Below the pieces are notes generated by a model, which was not told the DNA's origin, searched no databases, and was given only the letters and a program-made list of their open reading frames with translations. Position numbers and translations under genes: made by a program. This document shows positions 9,033-17,224 of a stretch of 64,000 nt of DNA, in pieces; positions within the stretch are counted from its first letter, which is position 1, and every line of letters begins with the position of its first letter. The stretch covers positions 5,008,001 through 5,072,000 of the forward strand of contig NZ_JABWRY020000001.1 in assembly GCF_014269205.2 (NCBI RefSeq), written 5' to 3'. This DNA is from Pseudomonas kermanshahensis. GTDB taxonomy: Bacteria; Pseudomonadota; Gammaproteobacteria; Pseudomonadales; Pseudomonadaceae.

Positions 9033-10451
9033 TCAGCGCCGTAGAGACACGCCCCCAATCTGTGCCAATAGAACCGCCACCGTCGATGCCTGTTCGGCAC
9101 TTGCTATGTTGGTGAACCCAAGCACTAGCCCATGCCTGTGCTCAGCTTCCATATACCACTGCGACAACGGCTCAACCGCAACCCCAACCGCCCGAGCACG
9201 TCGCGAAATCTCCCTATCGTCCCCTTCACAAAGCCCCGCGACCAAGTGCATGCCCCCCGCCTGAGGGTCAATCAACACCCGCTCCCCAAACTGCGCCTGC
9301 AGCGCCTCAACCAACCACCGCCGCCGAACCCCATAAAGCCCGCGCATCTTCTTCAAATGCCGCGCAAAGTGCCCCTCCTGCATAAACGCACTAACAGTCG
9401 CCTGCAACACCTGCGGGCAGTGGTTATGCAACCGGTCCGCCTGGCGGGCAAACGCCTCGCTCTGCTCCGCCGGCACCACCAGATAAGCCAAGCGCAACCC
9501 TGGAAACAGCACCTTGCTAAAGGTGCCGGTATAAAGCACGCGCCCCTGCTGGTCGAGGCTCTTGAGCGCGGGCAAGGGCTTGCCTTGGTAGCGGTACTCA
9601 CTGTCGTAATCATCTTCGATGACCCAGCTACCGCGCTGGTTCGCCCAGTCCAACAGTGCCAACCGGCGCGGCAGTGACAGGGATACGCCCAGTGGGCTCT
9701 GGTGGGTCGGCGTAACCACGGCGAAGCGTGCGTCGGGGGCTCGGGCAATGCCTTGCGCGACGTCGAGCCCGTCTTCATCCACGGGGACCGGCACCAACTG
9801 TGCGCCAGCCTCCAGCAGGGCATTCCTGGCCATGAAATACCCTGGCTCTTCCATCCAGCACCCATCGCCTTGGCGCATTAACGTGTGGCTGATGAGGTCG
9901 AGGCACGCTCGATAGCCTGCACACACGAACACCTGCTGCGGGTGGCAGGTAATGCCCCGTGAAATGCCCAGGTAGGTGGCGATGGCCGCGCGCAACGGGG
10001 CATGCCCTCGTGGGTCCGGGTAGACCAGCCCTTCAAGGCCAGCCTGGCGCAGCTGGCGGCCTGCCAGTCTTGTCCAGAGTTTGCGGGGGAAGGCGTCCAG
10101 CGCCGGTAGGCCCATCTGCAGGGCTAACGGCTGCGCCCCTGAATGGGTGGGCTGATACGCCGTCGAGGCCACCGGGGTGTGGCGCGTGGGTGAGGACATG
10201 GGTGGCAGTTGCGGTGTGACCACCGTGCCGGCGGCGCCGCGCGCGGTCAGGTAGCCCTCCCCCATCAGCAACTGATAAGCCGCTTCGACGGTACCGCGGG
10301 CCAGATTGAGCTCTGCCGCCAACGCGCGTACCGCCGGTACTCGGTCACCCGGGCGCAAGCGCCCATCGGCAATGGACTCACGAAAGCGCAGATAAAGCTG
10401 ACGGTAGATCGGCACTGACTGGCCGCGATCCAGCTTGATAGGAAGCATCAT
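9033..10451 (-). CDS. MocR/PdxR-type regulator: GntR DNA-binding domain fused to a PLP aminotransferase fold
   Basis: These 472 residues begin with a GntR winged helix (about 1-75: YRQLYLRFRESIADG, LRPGDRVPAVRALAAELN, ARGTVEAAYQLL). A class I aminotransferase-like domain follows, with the PLP lysine in YTGTFSKVLFPGLRLAYL near residue 315 and VIEDDYDSEYRY before it. MocR proteins sense PLP or amino-compound ligands and usually act on the divergent gene. Here that is the GNAT-azoreductase pair starting 81 bp away, which is the likely target. The effector is unknown. The end of the hsd operon converges on this gene. Confidence 0.9.
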   Translation of the reverse strand: MMLPIKLDRGQSVPIYRQLYLRFRESIADGRLRPGDRVPAVRALAAELNLARGTVEAAYQLLMGEGYLTARGAAGTVVTPQLPPMSSPTRHTPVASTAYQPTHSGAQPLALQMGLPALDAFPRKLWTRLAGRQLRQAGLEGLVYPDPRGHAPLRAAIATYLGISRGITCHPQQVFVCAGYRACLDLISHTLMRQGDGCWMEEPGYFMARNALLEAGAQLVPVPVDEDGLDVAQGIARAPDARFAVVTPTHQSPLGVSLSLPRRLALLDWANQRGSWVIEDDYDSEYRYQGKPLPALKSLDQQGRVLYTGTFSKVLFPGLRLAYLVVPAEQSEAFARQADRLHNHCPQVLQATVSAFMQEGHFARHLKKMRGLYGVRRRWLVEALQAQFGERVLIDPQAGGMHLVAGLCEGDDREISRRARAVGVAVEPLSQWYMEAEHRHGLVLGFTNIASAEQASTVAVLLAQIGGVSLRR

Positions 10452-10532
10452 GGCCCAGTCATTTATGTATTTTATGGCCCTGCAGCTTAAGCCATTGCCG
10501 CACTAAGGTCAGCTATCACTCCACAGCGGACA

Positions 10533-10985
10533 ATGGTCATGAATTACACACTGCAGCACCTCGAAGACTTGGAAGCCTTTCAGGCCAGTTTTGACCTGAT
10601 GCGGGTACTGCGGCCGCACCTCACCCAACTGGATGCCTATGTCGATCAATTGGCCCGGCAAACTGGGCAGGGCTACCGTTTGCTGGCCGCCTGGGACGGT
10701 GAACAGGTCGTCGGCTTAGCCGGTTATTGCGAGCTGGAAAACCTGCTCTACGGGCGCTTCCTCTACGTGGACGATTTGGTGGTACGGCCTGATGTTCAGC
10801 GCAGCAGCCTGGGTACCTCGCTGTTGAGCGCTGTTCGGGAAGAGGCCGTACGGCGCGGTTGCGCCCACTTTGTGCTGGACACTGGGCTGCATATGCCGTT
10901 GGCCCAACGCTTCTATTTCCGTCAGGGGCTACTGGCTCACGGCATGCACTTCACGCAGAACCTTCAAACAGAGAACCCAGCATGA
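10533..10985 (+). CDS. GNAT family N-acetyltransferase
   Basis: This 150-residue protein has the GNAT acyl-CoA-binding fold. VVGLAGYCELENLLYG forms the central strand, LYVDDLVVRPDVQRSSLGTSLLSA is motif A with the pyrophosphate loop, and FVLDTGLHMPLAQRFYFRQG is the C-terminal motif. The substrate cannot be read from sequence. The stop overlaps the start of the following flavoprotein by 4 bp (ATGA), so the two are co-translated. An alternative ATG lies two codons later. It is divergent from a MocR regulator. Confidence 0.85.
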   Translation: MVMNYTLQHLEDLEAFQASFDLMRVLRPHLTQLDAYVDQLARQTGQGYRLLAAWDGEQVVGLAGYCELENLLYGRFLYVDDLVVRPDVQRSSLGTSLLSAVREEAVRRGCAHFVLDTGLHMPLAQRFYFRQGLLAHGMHFTQNLQTENPA

Positions 10986-11602
10986 ACAATGTGCTCTTGA
11001 TCAATGCCAGCCCGCATGGCCACGTATCCCATGCCAATCAGTTGGCAGTCGAGTTAGTGGCAACGCTGCGCCATCGGTATCCGCGGCTTGAACTCGTCGA
11101 GCGCGACCTGGGCCGGTACCCGCTGCCGCCGCTCGACATGGACTATGCCCATGCCCTGGCGACCCCCACGCCGTTCGACTCACCGGTGTTCGAGCACTCG
11201 GAAGCGCTGATCGGCGAGTTGGAACGCTGCGACATCCTGTTCATTGCCACCCCGATGCACAACTTCACGCTGCCTGCCGCGCTCAAGCTCTGGGTCGATT
11301 ACGTCCTACGTATTCACCGGACATTCCGCTCAACCCCTGAAGGCAAAATCGGCCTTCTGAAACAGCGTCCGGTGTACGTGTTGGTGGGCTCAGGTGGTTT
11401 TCACCAAGGCGAGTCAGCGCGGCAACCGGACTTTCTGACGCCTTACCTGCACCAGGTACTGAATACCCTCGGGCTGCTCCATCCGCACTTCACCTACCTG
11501 CAGGGCTTGGTATTCGGTGATGAGGCCGTGCGCTTAACGCTTGAAGCTAGCCGTGCTCGGCTGGCACAGGAACCTCTGTTCAAAGAGCTGCTGGGTGCTT
11601 GA
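10982..11602 (+). CDS. FMN-dependent NAD(P)H oxidoreductase, azoreductase/quinone reductase family
   Basis: The 206-residue flavodoxin-like fold matches NAD(P)H:quinone reductases of the AzoR family. The N-terminal FMN phosphate loop is LINASPHGHVSHANQLA, the flavin-contacting loop is ATPMHNFTLPAALKLWVDYV, and YVLVGSGGFHQGE follows. Such enzymes reduce quinones or azo compounds by two electrons, often against oxidative or xenobiotic stress. I take the ATG at 10982 overlapping the GNAT stop rather than an in-frame upstream start that would run through the GNAT gene. The 3' end overlaps the convergent hydrolase gene by 23 bp. Confidence 0.88.
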   Translation: MNNVLLINASPHGHVSHANQLAVELVATLRHRYPRLELVERDLGRYPLPPLDMDYAHALATPTPFDSPVFEHSEALIGELERCDILFIATPMHNFTLPAALKLWVDYVLRIHRTFRSTPEGKIGLLKQRPVYVLVGSGGFHQGESARQPDFLTPYLHQVLNTLGLLHPHFTYLQGLVFGDEAVRLTLEASRARLAQEPLFKELLGA

Positions 11603-12608
11603 TCCAGTCACTGATGAACGCCAACGTGCCGGGCGCATAGGCGTGACGCCCAAGCGCCACAAACAGATACTGCTTCCATAAGGGCCATTGCGAGACCAGC
11701 TGATAATTGAATAGCTCAGCCCTTAGCAAGCTATGCGTGGCGTTGGGGACTAGGACAACTTGCCTTCCACTGGCACCAGAAAATAACGCCTTGTAGACGT
11801 TCGAGTCTTCGGCCGCATTGACATTCACATCCTGCGCGCCCCAAACGGCCAGCACCGGCCCTTTCATGGTTTTCAATGCTGGCGTCACGTCTTCGTTGTA
11901 ATTTTTGAGGACGAAATTGAAGCGGTCACGGTCCATCTCGGCAAAACCATCAGGGGCGTTTTGTTCATTGGGATGGCCGAATACCTTGTCGTTTATTTCG
12001 TACTCCTCGCGCACCCTCACTTCAACTTCAGCTGGCGTGCGTCCCTCGCCCGCCAATCGCAACCCGGTGTAGTACATGCCTTGGCGTCGCCAATTAACCG
12101 CCCCGCCGATAATTACCGAGAAGTCAGGGTCCCCTTCACTGGCGGCCCGCGGTATCACCCAACCACCTTGAGAGAACCCCAGAAAACCAACACTACGCCC
12201 AGCTACACGAGGTTCTTCACGCACACGTGCCAGTGCGGCCAGCGCTTCAGTAGCGCGGTCTGACATCGACTGGTTGAGCCAATTGCCGCCACTCTCCCCT
12301 ATGCCCTGTTTGTCCCAGGTAAACACACCCACCCCCGCGTCGAGCAGGCTATTGATTAGCGGTAAATACCCACGGGATGCGAAGCGGTCCATAGGGCCGT
12401 CACCGTGAATGAGCAGCACGACAGATTGCACATCCATCGGCAGTACCAACGTTCCGACCACGTCCACGTCACCCGAGCGAAACTTCAACGTAGAGACTTG
12501 CGCGTCGTTGAGCTCAAAGTCGGATAGGTTCTGGACAACAAACACGGCCAGCCCCAGCAGCATCGACAGGCCACCTGCCAAAGCCAGCATCCCTAATTTT
12601 TTTCGCAC
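11580..12608 (-). CDS. Membrane-anchored alpha/beta hydrolase
   Basis: The 342 residues start with a basic N-terminus and one hydrophobic segment (MLALAGGLSMLLGLAVFVV), an uncleaved anchor or signal peptide that places the enzyme at or outside the inner membrane. The alpha/beta-hydrolase core shows the oxyanion-region HGDGPMDRF, the nucleophile elbow GFLGFSQGG (Ser), an acid in VWGAQDVNVN, and the His in PNATHSLLR. It looks like an esterase or dipeptidyl-type hydrolase of unknown substrate. It is divergent from the ABC exporter, with a palindrome between them, so shared control is likely. Confidence 0.85.
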   Translation of the reverse strand: MRKKLGMLALAGGLSMLLGLAVFVVQNLSDFELNDAQVSTLKFRSGDVDVVGTLVLPMDVQSVVLLIHGDGPMDRFASRGYLPLINSLLDAGVGVFTWDKQGIGESGGNWLNQSMSDRATEALAALARVREEPRVAGRSVGFLGFSQGGWVIPRAASEGDPDFSVIIGGAVNWRRQGMYYTGLRLAGEGRTPAEVEVRVREEYEINDKVFGHPNEQNAPDGFAEMDRDRFNFVLKNYNEDVTPALKTMKGPVLAVWGAQDVNVNAAEDSNVYKALFSGASGRQVVLVPNATHSLLRAELFNYQLVSQWPLWKQYLFVALGRHAYAPGTLAFISDWIKHPAAL

Positions 12609-12661
12609 GCCGATCTCTCCTTGTACCGGAGCAAGCAGCCCGGCTCATCCATTGCGATTTA

Positions 12662-12681
12662 TAGACTAAGCACTTAGTCTA
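12662..12681. promoter_or_regulatory. Perfect palindrome, probable TetR-family operator
   Basis: TAGACTAAGCACTTAGTCTA has perfect 9-bp arms around a 2-bp centre. It lies 54 bp from the hydrolase start and about 120 bp from the ABC exporter start. The right half ACTTAGTCT recurs exactly at 17047-17055 in front of the tetR gene. I infer that the TetR protein encoded at 16403-16993 binds both. Confidence 0.65.
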
Positions 12682-12803
12682 GAATACGCTCGCACAGAGT
12701 GAAGCGTCCAGGGCGCCGCAGCGGCCTCGGCACAGGGAAATCGATACAAGGAACGCTCACCGAGGGTGAGCAACCATTCAGCGCCTACAGGGCCGGAACA
12801 AAA

Positions 12804-14603
12804 ATGACTGAACATGGCACAGCAAAAGCCGACAGCTACCATGACCTTGCCGCCAAGCATGTCTCGGCAAGCCGGATCATCGCGCTGTTCGTTCCCTATA
12901 AGATGCAAATCGCGCGGGTCATCTGCCTGATCCTGGTGTGTTCCGCGATCGGCATGGCGTCCCCTTTCCTGCTGCGGGCGATCATTGACGAGGCGTTACC
13001 TGACGCCAACATGCGCCTGCTCGTGTACCTCGCAGGTGGGCTGATTGGCGTTGCCGCGCTAACGGCAGGGCTGAATACGCTGCAAATTGTCATGTCGACA
13101 AAGATCGGCCAGTCGATCATGCATGACCTGCGCGTGAGGCTTTACTCACACCTGCAATCGCTCTCGCTGTCGTTTTTCACGGCAACACGCTCTGGCGAAA
13201 TCCAGTCACGCATCGCCAGCGATATCGGTGGCCTGCAAACGCTCGTTACCCACACAGCCAACGAGTTGGCGCGTAACTTCAGCATCGTGGTAATGACCAC
13301 CATCGCCATGTTTCTACTCGACTGGCGGCTTGCGCTGTTTTCGATGGTTGCGGTGCCGATCTCCATCCTGCTGAGCGACCGCGTCGGCAAGCTGCGGGAA
13401 AGCATTACCCACGAACAACAGGTACGCCTTGGCGATATGTCTGCAGCGGTTCAAGAGTCGCTGTCGATTTCGGGGGTGATCTTGGCGCGTACCCTTGGGC
13501 GCGCAGTACATTTGACCCAACGCTTCACGCGTACCTCGAAAGAAGTCGCAAGCCTGGAGGTCCGCTCCCACACTGCAGGCGAGTGGCAATGGCAATTGAT
13601 CCTGCTGATGTTGTCGATGTTCCCGGCCCTCACGCTTTTGCTGGGCGGCCTACTGATGAACGCCGGGGTTCCGGCAACTATCGGCACGCTGGTGGCGATG
13701 ATCGCCTTGCAGGAGCAGTTGCTCTGGCCATTGGAAGGATTGCTGGAGATCGGCCGCGAAATGCGTACCACCCGCGCCTTGTTCACCCGAGTTTTCCAGT
13801 ACCTCGACCAGCCGGTAGAGATCACCGAAAAACCGGATGCCATCACGTTGGACCGGCTGCACATGCAAGGCGCAGTGCAACTGAAAAACGTCAGTTTCTC
13901 TTACCCTACCAACCTGCAACCGACGCTGACTGATGTCTCAATCGATATTCCTGCCGGCTCCAGCGTCGCCATCGTAGGTTCGACAGGGTCGGGGAAGACC
14001 ACGCTGGGTTATCTGCTGGCGCGTCTTTACGATGTCTCGGCCGGTGAAATCCGCTATGACGGCGTGGATGTGCGGACGCTGAGTTTTGAAACGGTGACCG
14101 ATCTGCTGGGTGTCGTTACACAAGAACCGTATCTGCTGTACGCCTCCGTGGCGGAAAACCTTCGCTTCGCAAAACCCGACGCCACCGATGAAGAGTTGAT
14201 CGCAGCTGCCAAGATTGCGCAGATCCACGACAGCCTGTCGGCCCTACCCCAAGGGTATGACACGCTGGTTGGCGATCGCGGATACCGCTTCTCAGGGGGT
14301 GAAAAACAGCGCCTTGCGCTCGCGCGCACCATCTTGCGCAACCCTCCGATCCTGCTGCTCGATGAAGCGACCAGTGCGTTGGACACAAAAACCGAACGCG
14401 CCATGGAAGTTGCCCTGGCGGCCCTGTCAAAAGGTCGAACCACCATCACCATTGCACACCGCCTGTCCACCATTCGCCATGCTGACCAAATCGTCGTTCT
14501 GCAACATGGCCGCGTTGTTGAATGCGGCACGCACACCGAGCTGGAGAGCCTCAACGGTGTTTATGCGGGGCTCATCGCCAACATGAATTCAAATGCCGCT
14601 TGA
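12804..14603 (+). CDS. ABC exporter, fused permease and ATPase (MsbA/Sav1866-like)
   Basis: This 599-residue half-transporter has six membrane helices (about residues 30-320), then a nucleotide-binding domain. Walker A is GSTGSGKTT (about 391), the Q-loop is VTQEPYLL, the signature is FSGGEKQR (about 496), Walker B is ILLLDEATSALD (about 516), and the H-loop is IAHRLST (about 551). It should act as a homodimer exporting a drug, lipid or other hydrophobic compound. The ATG at 12804 has a GGA element about 8 bases upstream. An upstream GTG at 12699 would add 35 low-complexity residues and is less likely. A terminator follows the stop. Confidence 0.9.
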   Translation: MTEHGTAKADSYHDLAAKHVSASRIIALFVPYKMQIARVICLILVCSAIGMASPFLLRAIIDEALPDANMRLLVYLAGGLIGVAALTAGLNTLQIVMSTKIGQSIMHDLRVRLYSHLQSLSLSFFTATRSGEIQSRIASDIGGLQTLVTHTANELARNFSIVVMTTIAMFLLDWRLALFSMVAVPISILLSDRVGKLRESITHEQQVRLGDMSAAVQESLSISGVILARTLGRAVHLTQRFTRTSKEVASLEVRSHTAGEWQWQLILLMLSMFPALTLLLGGLLMNAGVPATIGTLVAMIALQEQLLWPLEGLLEIGREMRTTRALFTRVFQYLDQPVEITEKPDAITLDRLHMQGAVQLKNVSFSYPTNLQPTLTDVSIDIPAGSSVAIVGSTGSGKTTLGYLLARLYDVSAGEIRYDGVDVRTLSFETVTDLLGVVTQEPYLLYASVAENLRFAKPDATDEELIAAAKIAQIHDSLSALPQGYDTLVGDRGYRFSGGEKQRLALARTILRNPPILLLDEATSALDTKTERAMEVALAALSKGRTTITIAHRLSTIRHADQIVVLQHGRVVECGTHTELESLNGVYAGLIANMNSNAA

Positions 14604-14627
14604 CCTCAGCTTAACCTGAGGTTTTAT
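14603..14627 (+). terminator. Rho-independent terminator after the ABC exporter
   Basis: CCTCAG (14604-14609), loop CTTAAC, CTGAGG (14616-14621), then TTTTAT. It begins at the exporter stop codon and separates it from the following MFS gene. Confidence 0.65.
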
Positions 14628-14695
14628 AAGGGTGGTCGGTTTGCCTTCGCAAACCCTACTCGCAATGGCGGGTGAACTTACGAAGTGGAGCCGAC

Positions 14696-16201
14696 ATGAA
14701 CAAGCATCACGCCTCACCTGATTCAGGTTCGCAACCCATGCCAGAACAGCGCACGCCTGTGGATAACCGCCCGGCCAGTGCAGGCTGGGCTGCCCTGCTG
14801 TCAGGCACCAATGGCGTGCGCTCGCTGGCGTTGGCTGGGGGCGTCGTGCTGCATGCGATCAACGTCTACATTGCCACCACGATCCTGCCTTCAGTGGTCA
14901 GGGACATCGGCGGCATCGACTATTACGCGTGGAATACCACGCTGTTCGTCGCAGCCTCAATCCCCGGTTCGGCATTGTCGGCGCGGTTGCTTGGCGGTGC
15001 GGGGCCGCGAGGCGCCTACATCATTGCCACACTGGTGTTTTCCAGCGGCGCGCTGCTGTGTGCGTTTGCCCCATCGATGCCGATCCTGTTGGCCGGCCGC
15101 CTGGTTCAGGGGCTCGGCGGAGGGTTTTTGTTCGCTCTCTCCTACGCCATGATCCGGCTGGTTTTCGATGAAGCGTTATGGCCGCGGGCAATGGCGCTGG
15201 TTTCGGGCATGTGGGGGGTGGCGACGTTGGTCGGCCCGGCAGTCGGCGGTATTTTCGCCGAGCTCGGCGCCTGGCGCGCCGCGTTCTGGTCACTCATCCC
15301 CGTCGCCGTGTTATTCGCACTGCTGGCGGCCGTTGTGCTGCCCAAGCGCACCGATGAACGCGCTGGCCGCGCGCCGCTGCCACTGGCCCAATTGCTGTTT
15401 TTGACGTTGGCAGTGCTGGCCGTTTCGGCCGGCAGTGTCTTGCCTGGCTTGCTCTGGAACATCGCCGGGCTGGGCGCCGCCGTTATCTTCACAGCGCTGC
15501 TGATGGGCACGGAAAGCCGCTCACGCCATAAACTGCTGCCGACAGGTGCTTTCAGCGTCACGTCTGCGCTGGGCGCACTGTATGCGACGATGTCGCTGCT
15601 GGCCGTCGCCGTGACCAGTGGCGAGATTTTCGTGCCGCTGTTCCTTCAGGTGCTTCACCATCAATCCCCCCTCGCCGCCGGCTATCTTGCCGCGCTCATG
15701 GCTGCCGGGTGGACGCTCGGCTCGCTTGCCAGTGCTGGGGCGAGTGGCAACAGCGTTAGGCGCGCCATCCTCGCCGGCCCGCTCCTTGGGTTGGCCGGCA
15801 TGGTGACGCTTGCCGTGCTGATTCGAACCGAGAGTGCAGGTGGCTGGCTGACGATCACGCCCATCTGCCTGGCCCTGGTTGCCATCGGTTTGGGGGTGGG
15901 CCTGGCTTGGCCGCACCTGCTGACCCGCGTGTTTCAGGTCGCGTCGGCTGGCGAGCAGGGCTTGGCTGCAGCGTCCATCACAACCGTGCAACTGTTTGCC
16001 ACAGCACTCGGCGCGGCGCTGGCCGGCATGGTGGCAAACCTTGCCGGGCTGACGGACCCAGGCGGTATCGAGGGTACGGCCAGCGCTGCAGCTTGGCTGT
16101 TTGGCGTGTTCGCGTTGGCGCCCCTGTTGGCCTTGTTTGCGGCCCAACGCGTGGTCCGGCTGCACGCCCAATCCATCGGGCAACCGGCCTACACTCGCTA
16201 G
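14696..16201 (+). CDS. MFS multidrug exporter, DHA2-like
   Basis: This membrane protein of about 500 residues shows many hydrophobic helices and MFS signatures: IYIATTILPSVVRDIGG after helix 1, LLAGRLVQGLGGGFLFALSYAMIR around helices 4-5, and MWGVATLVGPAVGGIFAELG (motif C-like, GP..GG), which is typical of drug:proton antiporters. The N-terminal 40 residues are hydrophilic. The ATG at 14696 has GTGGAG at good spacing. A GTG 24 bases upstream is the alternative. It lies between an ABC exporter and a TetR repressor, which suggests xenobiotic efflux; the substrate is unknown. Confidence 0.88.
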   Translation: MNKHHASPDSGSQPMPEQRTPVDNRPASAGWAALLSGTNGVRSLALAGGVVLHAINVYIATTILPSVVRDIGGIDYYAWNTTLFVAASIPGSALSARLLGGAGPRGAYIIATLVFSSGALLCAFAPSMPILLAGRLVQGLGGGFLFALSYAMIRLVFDEALWPRAMALVSGMWGVATLVGPAVGGIFAELGAWRAAFWSLIPVAVLFALLAAVVLPKRTDERAGRAPLPLAQLLFLTLAVLAVSAGSVLPGLLWNIAGLGAAVIFTALLMGTESRSRHKLLPTGAFSVTSALGALYATMSLLAVAVTSGEIFVPLFLQVLHHQSPLAAGYLAALMAAGWTLGSLASAGASGNSVRRAILAGPLLGLAGMVTLAVLIRTESAGGWLTITPICLALVAIGLGVGLAWPHLLTRVFQVASAGEQGLAAASITTVQLFATALGAALAGMVANLAGLTDPGGIEGTASAAAWLFGVFALAPLLALFAAQRVVRLHAQSIGQPAYTR

Positions 16202-16216
16202 GCTCTGTACCAAAAG

Positions 16217-16354
16217 CTTTGTGGGAGCGGGCTTGCCCCGCGATGGAGTGCGAAGCGCTCCTGTACCCGATATCAATTAGCGTCAAAGTCGCCGCGAATT
16301 CAGGCTTTGCTGCCGCGTTGCGGCAGATCGCGGGGCAAGCCCGCTCCCACAAAG
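16217..16354. repeat. REP pair (inverted) after the MFS gene
   Basis: 28-bp arms at 16217-16244 and 16327-16354 are perfect inverted copies with the REP core GTGGGAGCGGGCTTGCC. They flank an 82-bp spacer and sit between the convergent MFS and tetR genes, where they may help end transcription. Confidence 0.85.
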
Positions 16355-16402
16355 ATGGATGACCCTACTTTTCGTACAAAACCTAGAACAGCGTGCGACG
16401 CG

Positions 16403-16993
16403 CTATTCGAGAAAGCGCCGGATCATGCGCATCAGTGTTGGCGTATAGGCTTTGGGCTTGAAGTCCCGGTCCAGCACGGAGCGGGAGACTGCACCGTCAA
16501 TGAGTGCAATGAGCCAGGTGGCAGCGATCTTCGGATCCAGGGATGCATCGATCTGACCTTGGGCGATCCCCCGCCGCAGAAGCGTTACCAGGTCGCCCTT
16601 GATCGAAGCCTCGCTGGCAGCGAACAAGGTGGCCATCTCGGGGTTGCGCATGCTCTCGGCAACGACCTCGACCCCGATCTTGGCGTAGACAGGGTCGGCG
16701 CACTGCTTGAGGAGGTCTTTGGCCAATCGCTCGATTGCCAGAATGGCATCGGGCTCTTCGGCAAGTTGGGCGAAGCGTTCGCTCATTTCGCGCCGGTCTT
16801 CCTCCACAATGGCCTCGATCACGGCCTGTTTGTTGGGGAAGTAGTGGAACAGGTTGCCTGGGCTCATGCCCGCAGCTGCACAGATTTCGTTGGTCGAAGT
16901 GCCACGAAAACCTTTCTCGGCAAAGCACGCCACAGCGGCTTCGAGGATGTGCTGCAGCTTGGCCTGGTGTTTCAGAGGATCGACTTTTCTCAT
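16403..16993 (-). CDS. TetR/AcrR family transcriptional repressor
   Basis: This is a 196-residue protein. The N-terminal TetR helix-turn-helix (QHILEAAVACFAEKGFRGTS, TNEICAAAGMSPGNLFHYFP, NKQAVIEAIV) is followed by an all-helical ligand domain. The ATG at 16993 has GGAGAAAG just upstream; a start 39 bases earlier lacks a good site. The upstream region carries a half-site identical to that of the palindrome in front of the ABC exporter. The gene probably represses itself and the efflux genes until an inducer binds. Confidence 0.88.
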   Translation of the reverse strand: MRKVDPLKHQAKLQHILEAAVACFAEKGFRGTSTNEICAAAGMSPGNLFHYFPNKQAVIEAIVEEDRREMSERFAQLAEEPDAILAIERLAKDLLKQCADPVYAKIGVEVVAESMRNPEMATLFAASEASIKGDLVTLLRRGIAQGQIDASLDPKIAATWLIALIDGAVSRSVLDRDFKPKAYTPTLMRMIRRFLE

Positions 16994-17037
16994 GCTTTCT
17001 CCGTGGATGCAGGTGCCGACCTGCAAACTCACTCGTT

Positions 17038-17056
17038 AGATCGACTACTTAGTCTC
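17038..17056. promoter_or_regulatory. Probable TetR operator in front of tetR
   Basis: AGATCGACTACTTAGTCTC contains the short perfect palindrome GACTA-CT-TAGTC, and its right half ACTTAGTCT matches the palindrome at 12662-12681. It lies about 45 bp upstream of the tetR start, fitting autorepression. Confidence 0.5.
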
Positions 17057-17093
17057 TCATTGGAAAAAGCGTCTACACAAGGATGTTGGCAAT

Positions 17094-17202
17094 GCCCGCC
17101 ATACGGCGTAATGCTGTTCACTTAAGAATGCCGGGGCCGCTCTGCGGCCCCAATACAGGCGATGGATAACTTAAGTGAACAGCATTACGCCATACGGCGG
17201 GC
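17094..17202. repeat. Long imperfect inverted repeat with inner GC hairpin
   Basis: 33-bp arms at 17094-17126 and 17170-17202 pair at 31 of 33 positions. The centre holds the hairpin GGGGCCGC-TCT-GCGGCCCC (17133-17151). It lies between the tetR promoter region and the 3' end of the receptor gene, so it could terminate the receptor transcript. The box TTAAGTGAACAG in its arms recurs near 23188. Confidence 0.8.
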
Positions 17203-17224
17203 ACTTCACAATCCAGAAATCGCC

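Noticed and set aside
9033..16201. A genomic island or prophage including the efflux block
   Set aside because: No integrase, att-like direct repeats, tRNA or phage genes were seen; these are ordinary accessory genes.
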